A stretch of DNA of 64,000 nt from Tubiluchus corallicola (lineage: Eukaryota > Priapulida > Priapulimorpha > Priapulimorphida > Tubiluchidae), in NCBI GenBank assembly GCA_030141605.1, contig JAQGDQ010000025.1, positions 728,907-792,906 on the forward strand, written 5' to 3'. The notes beneath the pieces were generated by a model. It saw only the letters and a list, made by a program, of their open reading frames with translations. It ran no database searches and had not been told where the DNA came from. The translations under genes were made by a program, and so were the position numbers. Shown in pieces: positions 14,101-25,800 of the stretch. Position 1 is the first letter of the stretch. Each line of letters starts with the position of its first letter.

Positions 14101-17100
14101 TGTGTACGTGTTTTAATTTTCTGCTGGTTTATTTTATCATGCCCTGTCCTGCTTGGCTAAGTTCTGTTCCACTCTGTCTTGTCCACGCTGTCCCGTTTTT
14201 TTCTGTTCTGTTCATCACACCCTGTCCTATCCTTTCTTGTTGTGTCTTGCCTTGCCTTGCCTTGTGTTATCGCGCATACGTTACCTTTCCTTGCTTTGCT
14301 TTAGTTCATAATATCTCACTTAGAACCTAAAAAGCTACGTTACCCCACTTTTACTCTATGCCATGTCATAGGTTTTGTTGTTAGCAAAGCTGCTCAGAAA
14401 GCAGACAGACAATTTGAGTTTCTTAAGTTCTAGTCCTAGTAGCAGTGCAAAATTCTCCAGACTCTAATTTAGTGTATTGCTTTTGTGCCTTCATAGTACT
14501 CACCCTGCCTCACAACACCTTTATTCACTTCACTCGACCTCAAGTCACACGACCTCATTTTACCTCATAGATTTTTGCTCTTTTTTATTTCTTAAGTACT
14601 TCACTTTTGGAATCGTTTGGAATAAATGAGAAGTCAGACATCCTCACTTTTTTTTATTGTAAAAAAATAATTTTCATGTGGATACAGACTTAATGTGAAC
14701 TGTGAACTGTTACTTCACTATTGGATATGTATATTTATGAACTGCAGTTTGCATTTCTAACGGAATAAAATGTAAACTGATATTTTAGGACAAGTTAAAA
14801 CTTTGATTGTCAGCAGTGTTATTGTTTTGAGGTTTTTTCTAAGTGAAATACAACTAACACTAGCAATTTTTCGTCTGTTTTGTCTAAATATCTTTATATC
14901 GTATTACTACATAGTCCATTCATAATGAATGCAAGATTTCAATGCAAGCAAGATTAACCAGATTAAATATTGAAGTTAATTAAATCTAAAAAATAAGTGC
15001 AACATATTGCTGGGGTTGCTGAGTTGCTTTGTTTCAACTTGTTAGTAATCCTTAATGTTTTCATTTTCATTTTTTAATAATAACGATTGTTGTGATTGCT
15101 GTGCATTGAAATTGTTGTAGTGCCACCTTGTGTCATTTCTGTGAATTGAGCTTCTGTTAGTCACCATCCTGCCTACATCCAACATCAGCCTGTTTACTAC
15201 TGTTTACCAAACAAGGTAGTGTAATTTACTCAGTGCTACTCTCTACCTTTATTGTTTAATTTAATGTTTAGACTTGCAGCTTCTCTCTGAGAGTAGTTGC
15301 AACGTGTGAATGTGTTGCAACATCTTTCGCAACTTTGTGCAACATGTGAACAGCTCTTTTCTCTTAGAGAGAAGTTGCGCAAAATGTTGTGAGAGAATTC
15401 GCTACGTCTGGACTCGCCATTAGTGTTTTAGTAAGTGCTGCATTTCCAGATTTTCTCTTTTTTGCTTTATCGATACAGTTTATGCGATTTCATAGCCTGA
15501 GAAAATGGTCAGTTTATTGTCTTTGTCAAGCGAAAAAATGCCTATGGAGAATTCATTATTTTTGTCCCCGAAAAGCCTGACAGAGTGAACTGCATGTTGC
15601 ATGATTAACGCATCTATTAAGAGAAGAGAATGCTTCCTCTAATAGCTTTAGATATATTACATTTCTTTGACGATACTTTTGTGATTAGTGTATTGTAAAG
15701 TAAAAAGAATTGGGTAAGCTCACAATGCCAAAATAGTTGGTTTTTTCTATTCTTTGTGCACTTTATATATATATTTTTGATTTTTTGATTTTTTGATTTT
15801 AATTTGTGCATCAAAATGAATCTCATTGTTGCATAAACAAAGAAAATTTATAAATTTTGCTATACAAAATTTTTCTTGGGACACTGTTTTGTTAAATTTC
15901 TGTTTAAAAATCTATATATTATCCATATTAAACATTAATACTTTTTTAAGAGTGTCAGGCAATTTGGAAAAAGGCGATTTTTATTAGTAAAAAATATGTT
16001 TTGTTTTAGTGCAGACTTGTGTTATTTTCAAAGATAACATGCTGGCTGTAAAAGCAGTACTTGATCGGCAATTGCAAATCACTTGTTGTTGCCCAATATT
16101 TATTGGTTTAAATCTAGACTACAAAGGGCTGTTCTCCATTGAATTTAGCCCATTCCTTTACTTACCTCTGAATGCACTGCCACCGACAGTGGTTAGCTTG
16201 GAGGCTAACTTTAAATACTGTACAATCAACATTTTTTCAGCTCTCTGCCATATTGTTACTACAGATTAGTTCTTATTACAAAAAGATAATAGTTTCCTTT
16301 AGTCTTTATTTTGTATAACTTCAACTTTAACTGGGCTTTTTATGCTTTGCACGATACGTCGTGCCATGTTTACAGCATCACCCGTTAAAACTGTTATTGA
16401 GGTTAATATTTCTATGACTTCTTGATAGTTAAGTGAGTGTGAATAAACATTTTTTACAGACTCACAATCATTCTGAATGCATCAGGCCAGCATTGCCGCC
16501 ATACAACGTGTCAAAGCAGAATGCTACATTTATTCTCAAAGGCTCTTTTGTAAGTAGCCGCTCAACGTTTTCTTTGTGGATTATTTTGTTGTGCTGTTGA
16601 CTTAGGCAGATTATATTCTTTCCTATATTCTTGCACAAGTTTGCTTTATAAGATTAGTCGTGAGGCTAAAATACTGCCTGCAAAAGGAGAATTTATTTTT
16701 GGAGGATATGGAAATTGTCTATTTTTGTGTATAATGCTGATGTACATTGCGTGTTATCAGTGTTGTGGCGTGACTGAGGCATAATATTATATTTATCGAT
16801 CAACATATAAATGTAAACCTAAAAGCGTCTGGTATAAATGTTCTAAATATCAATGTTTTAATCTATAAATATCTAAATAAATGTTTTAAATGCCTTATAT
16901 GTCAACCTTAATCAACCTAGAATGTATTTTAATAAGATCTCGTGCAATTAGGCGAGATTTAAGTGAAATTCCGTTTTTTTTTGAGATCATTAGTGAAAAA
17001 TATATGACTTATCTTTTAAACAAGTATCAATCAAAGGTAGTGTTCCTGAAATATTCTGCTTCTGTGGATATGAAAAGAAACTTGGGCATTGTTTACTTAT

Positions 17101-18953
17101 CTATCTAGCATTACAAGTAATACAGATTAATGAAAATTTCAATCACATTTACAGATTGCTGTTACATGTTACAGTATACTATTGGCGAATGCTTTCTAGG
17201 AATATGATTTAAAATTTATAGTTTGAATGAGGTATCTGAATAAAACATTTATTTATTTTTTATTTTTTGATAGTAAAACCAAAAACGCTATTATACCTTG
17301 TGCATGAAATCGTAACTGTCCTTAGTAAAGTTCATTATTTTTCTTTAGGAAAAAAATTAAATATGATCCTTGTACAGAAAGCAAAGTAGCCAATGTTGCA
17401 GAGTGAGCTGTACTTCTTATCACATGTTTTCTAGCTTCCTTAATGTTAGTTTCTATCCATTTTATAATATTTTAGACAGGTATCTCTGAACTGAAAATGT
17501 GGTTTTCAAAATTGGAATTTGGCAAAGACAAAACGACTCTCTTTAAGGAACTTGATCCAGTAAAGGTGAGGTGACTGCATTAATTTTTATCTTTTTTATA
17601 AAATGACTATGCGCCTTACCAAAGGTTTTAGCACAACTTCACTGAGTCATACAAGTGATCGTCATTGATGTTTGTCATTAAAAAATAGCTCTCTGTATTG
17701 TATAATTAGGGCATGAATGTCAGGTCTGACATTGCCATTCTGAGGGGTTAAATGTGGAGTTCGGCACACAGAGTAAATTAATTACATCAGTAAAAATTTG
17801 TGCATCAATTGACCACTTCAGATATCAACATATTAATTCTGCTAGTGTATGTGTAGACTGTGTTTCAAATGTGGAGATTTAACTATTTACTCATAGATAT
17901 GTTGTTTTGTCACCTATAACAATAATTATTTGATGAAATTAATAGGCCATCCGCATAGCAATTGGAGAGGCTGTGTTGTTTGTATCACTTCTTTTATTTT
18001 CTAATTTAGCCCTTATGGATGGAGTAGTTAAAAACTGTTTGGAAGTGAAGTGCACTATTTCTTGCAAAAATTGTAAGGCTGCGTCAGGTGCATCACAGTA
18101 GTCTGCTGCTACATTCTGTTTTTAAATCATGTTCGAGGGAGGTGCTATAAATAAGATTTAGCATTCTGAAGGTCCTTGGTATTGCACTGTTGCGCATTTC
18201 GATAAGGACACGATCAAATTTTGTAAAATTTTGCATGAATAGCCTCCAAAAAACTCTTTTGCAAAGTCTGAGAACTGAATAAGTTCGTTCCTAGAACAAT
18301 AAAGAAGGGTGCAACAATTTTATTGAAAAAGATGCCTCTAGTTTATGAAACAAAAATTGCGTAAATGAGAATGGTGTATATTCCACGGCATTGACATTTA
18401 TGTTACCAGTTTACATTTTGATTTATTTCCTCTGCTAGTGCTGTTTTTAGATTCTCAAAATAGTTTATGTTTCAAATGTGCACAGATTACTATTATCAAT
18501 TTTCTGAACTCACAATTCCAATTTAGCCTTAAAGTGCAAGTATCGAAAAGCAGGACCTCCTTAACAATGAGAGATTCCAGTGTTGCAACCATCAGCATAG
18601 TAAATAGACCTTGTCATTGAGCGTTAACATTTCTGCTTGCAGCGTAAGATGTACAAAAAAACATTATAGCATCAGTGATGAAGTTGTGTCAAACTCTTTA
18701 AAAGTGTAGTTACATTAGCTCAGCAATAACAATAAAACTACATAGGATAATTAATTTTATTTAATTATACAGTAAGCACTGTAAAAAACTATTGGATGAT
18801 TAGTGACACCAGGGCCGGCCTTAGGTAATTGGAGGCCCTAGGCGAAGTGAATTTGGTGGCCCGAAGAAGAGAGAGAGAGAGAGAGAGACAGAGAGACAGA
18901 GAGACAGAGAGAGAGAGAGAGAGACAGAGACAGAGAGAGAGAGACAGAGAGAG

Positions 18954-18999
<46 letters not shown>

Positions 19000-19786
19000 G
19001 GGGAGAGAGGCAGTATGTTCGCATAAAGCAAAAAAATGTTACCTTGGCGTGAGGCCTCCCCGGGAGGGTGAGGCCCTAGGCGGTTGCCTAGTTTGCCTAT
19101 GCTTAAGGCCGGCCCTGGTGACATGCTCATTTATATCTATCTATTGCTGTGTCAGCCACCAGGCTATACTTAATTGCTGTGTCAGCCACCAGGCTATACT
19201 TAATTGCTGTGTCAGCCGCCAGGCTATACTTAGCCCATCTTTATTAATCTAAGTATAGCTTTACAGCTTTATTAGAAAAAATAGCTGTTAATTTATCTTC
19301 TTGGTCATACACTACTTCAGTGCTGAACTTTATTGCAGGTTATATGTGAGTCGGCTAAAATAGAACTCCTATTTTTATTTTTGCAACACGTATTCAATTT
19401 GACACCTAGTTTTAGCGTAAGAGGACTCTGCTAATGGACTGATGGGTAATCAACAATTACTAATAGACCTTTAAGTGAAAACTCAGAGTACTTTGTTGTC
19501 AATTTAACTGTGAATCATTAGGATGTTGTCAATAATTAACAATTACCTGTCTGCAGTGCCTTTAATTGTTCTTTGGGGTATCAGGTAAGCCATCAGCTAA
19601 TTATAGCACACAGACGTGTGTGATTACGTGTATATATGTTAGTGAGAAAATTTGCAATAATTTATCATTTTCACAGTTTATTATCTGCTGAATTAATGCA
19701 TGAGATTGCCACATGCCTGCTTCGCTTTGGTATTTTTGCTAGAACGCTGTGCTATAATTATGTTAAATTTTTGTTAACCATTAATG

Positions 19787-19824
<38 letters not shown>

Positions 19825-22800
19825 TTTGATTTAAGCTGTTTTCTTGTTTGCTTTGCTTTGAACTGATTTGTGATTTTTGTTTGCTTTGGATCGTTAGATA
19901 TAAGATATTTACGCTTTGATATTTTTTATTTGCTTTTTGATTTGCACCTATTAAGAAAAAATTCTGTTGTTAAAAAGGAGCAACTGAGTTAGTGACCAAT
20001 GGGTCTTTTGCTGCTCCTACTCAAATATTATTGAAATTTGTTACTTCTGTGTACGTATTGTAATGTGAAACGAATGTTGAGGAAATAAATCGATTGAATT
20101 GAATTTGCAGCTGTTTTGAGTAATATCTTGATTATCTTGGTACTTGCCACATCAGGGGTCTGGTTTTTACCCTTCAGAACAAAAATAGTGTATCATTGTT
20201 AACAATTTTATAATATCTGTATATTTATTTTCAATCATTCGTTAGTGAAAATATTTTTAAAATTGGACGAATGCTTTGATGAATGAGACGGCTTCATACA
20301 TCATTTGACCTGGATTAAGAGGACAGGATAAAGTCCAAACACAACTTGGTTAATTCATTCAGGCTGCACTCACTATGATTCATGAACCACTTCAGGCTAG
20401 TCTGGAATGCTGCCAGTATTCATACTTGAGTCACAACTTATCTGTTACTTGTGTCTGGCTAATGAGAAAAAGTCTTGTACTTGTGCCAGGCAATGAAACA
20501 TATAGATTTGTTTATAAAGTGAGCTTGTTTATGGCTGCTAGTGCATAGCATAGGTGACACTATTTGAACTAATAGACCTCCAGACTAAAAGATAAAATCC
20601 TAATAGTTTCTGCTAATTAAAAGAACTTTTGCGGTAGTGTCTACGTCTTTTATATATGACGGTAAGCACTTTCCTGACATCATAGTCAATAATGATAAGA
20701 AAATAAAATCAATGTACTTTTTAAGTTGCAGGGTTGAGAATGCATTTACGATAGCTCAAGATTGTACAAGGCATAGTTTTCTTTTAATATTGTACAACTA
20801 ATACAATTCATCATTTATGCATAACTGCACAAAGTTAATAATCGTTTAATTATTCCAAAGTAAAAGCCTTATCATTTATTATATGAACTATCGTGCCATA
20901 AAAACGCTTTGATTTTTCGCAGGTTATAAACAATACCATTACATTGTTTCTCGATGTTGACATTGTTATCACATTGACAACAGTTTCCACGGGACATCAC
21001 GGAAGCCAACCTGAACCGCCTGCCTCTGCTTCATTTCCAGTTCCGTATTCCGATGACTTTGAGTGTAAGTTAAACTGAGTTTTGATATTGTACAATCAGT
21101 GTAAAACATGCAAGCTTACATTTTTCTGTAATTTCGAATGGCTAAGTTATAATAATATATAATAATATAAGTTAAAATAATAATAGTTCGAATTGAGTAC
21201 TTTTTACATGTAATTCATTTGCGCACTTCCATACTATATCATACCATACTATGCCATACTATGTTCTGCAATCCCTTGTCATGCTATACCTTACCATAAC
21301 ATACTATCAATGTATTTTTTAGGTACCATGGTACCATTGGTACAATGTATTGTACCAATACAGTGTGCTACAAATTGGTGGTGCTGGTACAAAAGTGAAA
21401 ATAATTCAGAGAGAAGACAAAGCATCAGTGTAGTTTTTGAAGAAGCATTTTAAGTTTTAAGGTCAAATGTAATCAAATTTATAGATTTTTAATATAGCTT
21501 TCAACTATTTGAAATTTGCTCTGACAGCATGTTTTACTTAAAAATACTAATTGCAGATCCAGCTTAGCTGCATCAATGTAACATAAAGTTGGTGAGTTCT
21601 TTAGTAATATCTTTTATTCAGAAAGAAGTGGTGCCCATCAGGAAAACACAGTTATGACAAATGTTTTTATGGAAAAACTTAGTGATGTGATAAATTTCTA
21701 ATTAAACTGTACTTGAAGGAATTTTCTTATGGAATGGTTAACCTGTCATTTTGACATTTTGGCTTCTGATGAAATATTAATTATCACCTAATTTTAATAC
21801 AGGTTTAAAAAAATGCCCACAGTAGTTTCAAATGATTCTGTTTCATAGGCAAAACAAAGTGATTTGAGAAGTAATTTTAAATATTTTGATTATTCAAAAA
21901 TATTTGGAATTAATTTCAAGGTCACTAACACACCAGAGCAGAATGCACTGAATAAAAAGGTCTTGAAGGCAGGCTTTAGAACTTCTTTAATGATACAAAG
22001 ATTACAGGTACTAATCAGAACCAGCCTGTAAAAGTGTAGCTATTGCTATGTAATTGGTGTACGACATATAAAATAGCAGTGTTATTTGTAGTGGAATCGA
22101 GTAGTGGATTCCTGATATAGAAACAGGCAATGCGTTGTTAGACTGAGGCTCATGAATGTGGCTAGGCTTTTGTTCTACATGCAGTAAGATCCCGTCACTA
22201 TTAGGACTGTGGTCTAAAACAGCAGGGTGCCTTGGCCAACTGATTGCCTTTTTTCCAAGGGATAATTTTTACATCTTTCCCCTGCTATAACTGCCTGATG
22301 TTCAATCATAACAAAACGTTTGTTCTTTCAAACTTCTAGCAAACAGTTGCATAATTGTGCAATAATTATGGGGTTTCATACAACCTTGAGGTCAAGAGTT
22401 TATTCATTTCCCGTGAAAGTCCTATCCTACGTCACCTTTTGATGTTTGATTTGAAAGCTTTGTAACTTATCTCGAGAATACGTGTAAGTGGAGAAAAGAT
22501 GATGAATGCTGACGCTCAAGCTGGCACGTTTTGCCTGCGGGGATTAAATGTCATGGGAAGATAATATTTAGACTATTGTTAGAAATGATGCAGATCATTT
22601 TGCAGAAGTAACGTCCATTGTGTATGCTTGTGCTTGCGCAAAGTGTGATGAAGTCACTCATTGTAACTGAAATAAAGACTTAAACTTCAGCTCGCTTGAC
22701 CTGTGATAAGTAGATTAGTGAAGACTTACTCATACTTCATTGTAACCAGTGTTGCATACTGATAACTTATCTTTCCCAGGGTTTCTTTAATAATCATGTT

Positions 22801-25800
22801 ATCTTGTCACCAAAATGGTTTCCTGAGTGAATGAAAGGAATTATATTTACTAAACTGAATTTTGCCGTACTAATACACACTCTGCATTAAACTGAAAAAA
22901 TAATCTTGTTTTCATTAGAGTTATGTCATAAAGCACTTAGTCTGTATTGAATTAAATGTTGTTTTTTAAGTGCCGTTACGGCAAATTAAATTGCTAACTA
23001 AAGTGGTCTAAGGCATCTACCTATGCTATAAACTTTGGATTTGTGCCATCATTATCAACAATCTTGATATTAGGATTATAATAATTAAAGTGAACATGCT
23101 TATTACTGCTTAAGCATGACACATACATATATACACCTATCATTAGACATGAAATGAAACAAATTTTAGCAAAGATTGAAAAAATGAGTGCTGTATTTGA
23201 TTTTATACAAAATTTTGACATAGCTTGAGATTTGCAGCTTCCATATTGATATCATACTATGTTTTATAATAATCTACATCATTATCACATAACAAAGCAT
23301 GTTATAACTTACAATGGGTTTTCTCATGATGGAAGCATATATCTCAGCTATTTAAAAAATTCCTTGTAAAATATTTTTAGCAATGTAACTAGCTTTTGAG
23401 TAAGGCATTGTAATAACTGTTCAACATGACATAGCAACAGGCCATAGATAATATAATTACATTTTAATAACAATGTTAGAAAATGGAAACATGAGATAAA
23501 ATTTTAACACTTGTAAGGTCACAAGGAAATTCTGACCCTATGCTGCACATTATCTGACTATTCAAGTCAGTAGAAACTTGCTTATGTGGGCTTCACAATG
23601 TGTGTGCTAAGGGTCATAGCTGTATATAGCTCATGTTTTACGTTACTCAATTTTATTTTCAAACACTATATTCGATGTACCATATGTTAAAGATTAAAAT
23701 TTCCTGCGATAATTCTTCCCAAGTGCATTTGCTTTGAAAACACCCAGTGCTTCACAATTATAGCTGAAAAAAATAGTAATTCACACACGTGCACGCACAC
23801 GCATGCATGCACGCACACACATATGCACACACACTATACTGATATTACAGAAAAGATGTCTACAGAGTCGCCTAAAACTGTGCTGAATGTATTTCTTCAT
23901 TTTCAGCTTACAACATTGATGAGGAACCATATAATTTTGCTCAGCAGTCCGGTGTTTGGGAAGTACATCGATGTAAAGGTGACCGCAAAGGACATGTAAT
24001 AAGACAAGTTCTAACCACAGAACCCATACACTGGTGTGGGTCTGTTGTCAAGCCACCAATTACCATCATAGGCGATCCAAAATGGTATGAATCCTACAGA
24101 TGCTGACATCATACTATAGATTTCCTTAAGTAATTTGTAAAATTCTTTGTTTCTTAAAGTCAGTTAAGAAGCGGCAAAATGCACTGTGTATTGTTTCTAT
24201 TGGCAAACATCTCATTTATCCTTGTTTTATTTTCATTAAAAAGTTTCGATACAGTTTGCCTGCATAGTGATATTCATAAGGGCTCATATTTTTTGACAAT
24301 TGATCTACAAACGTTGAGAGAAAGTTCTGTTTATACCTTAGTATTCAACAATGTATTGGGAACTGACCTAGAGTGGTGATGAATATTAGCAATCATGCTT
24401 GGTAAATGCACAATGCTGATACATACATAATAAAATTCATAATTATATTTATATTATATATAATTATACTTATATAATGCATAATTTGTGGACCAAAATA
24501 AATCTCGTTGTCTCATAAACAGAGAAAATTTATCAATTTTGCATTATAAACTGGGATTATAAAATCTGCAAGCACTTAAATTTAGAGAAACTGATTTTGA
24601 ATTTATCATTTTCCTGGTTTTTTTTAAATCAGTCAATGTCAATAATAGTTTTGTGTTCGTAGTAACTATATGCCAGTGCAGTATGCAGTCATAACTCACT
24701 TAGTAGCTTGTATTCAAGTTCAGGAATTGACTTTGAATATAAGCCAATGATTTGATTAACCAGCTACGGTAGATTTAAATGCCACACATGTGCAGAGAGA
24801 GATTGCTGTCATTGAACAGTATTTCACCTGTGTCTCTCAATGGCTATTTAGCCATACAGTTGAAGGCAGTTTTTATATTGACAACAATGGCTTGGCCCAA
24901 TGTGCTGCACTTTTTGCACGTGTCTTGCAGCCTTTAACATTTAAATCCATGCCAGCTACACATAATTAATAATCTATAAATGTAGTACTTTAATTAACAA
25001 CTAATGGAAAACTTTGTGCTGTACTGCACACTTTTGCCATCTATTGAGCGCTTTGTCAACTTGGTTGTGCAAATATTGATGTTGTGTTTTCAGGAGTGAC
25101 ATTTCAGCTAAGGTGGATGTTTACTTCCCAGCCACTGGTGCTAATGGTATTTTTCTGGCTTTGAGGGTTAGTGGTGAGATGGGTTGCAACACCATGAAAG
25201 CTGGTGGAGTATTTTTCTGGATATTTCCTGATCTGAAACAGTATCTTGTCACAGGAGATTTGGGTATTGCCACACTTTATAGTTTATACTTGCCACGCTT
25301 TATAGTTTATACTTGCCACACTTTATAGTTTATACTTGCCGCACATTATAGTTTATAGTTGCTGCACTTTATAGTGCCACACTTTATAGTTTATACTTGC
25401 CACACTTTATAGTTTATACTTGCCACACTTTATAGTTTATACTTGCCACACTTTATAGTTTATACTTGCCACACATTATAGTTTATACTTGCCGCACTTT
25501 ATAGTTTATACTTGCCGCACTTTATAGTTTATACTTGCCGCACTTTATAGTTTATACTTGCCACACTTTATAGTTTATACTTGCCGCACTTTATAGTTTA
25601 TACTTGTTGAGATTTTTATTTTATAAAATGTTTATTTTTGTTTCAAATTGTTTTGAAGTTCAATAGTTTCTATAGTTTCACAGTCTCAAGAAAAGAATCA
25701 ATGTAGAAAAAGTGAAAATTTGATATAGTTTGAATCAATTTGAGATAATAATTTTGTTTTTATGTATTACTTATCAAAATAATTAGAAGCTATGGTAAAA

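Noticed and set aside
18789-19130. Leu-Ser and Arg-Glu frames on both strands
   Set aside because: Produced by the (GA)n tract within a non-coding mobile element.
25264-25607. Array with regular periodicity considered as CRISPR or as coding repeat
   Set aside because: Units are directly adjacent with no unique spacers, and the GALC frame continues correctly only if the array is spliced out.
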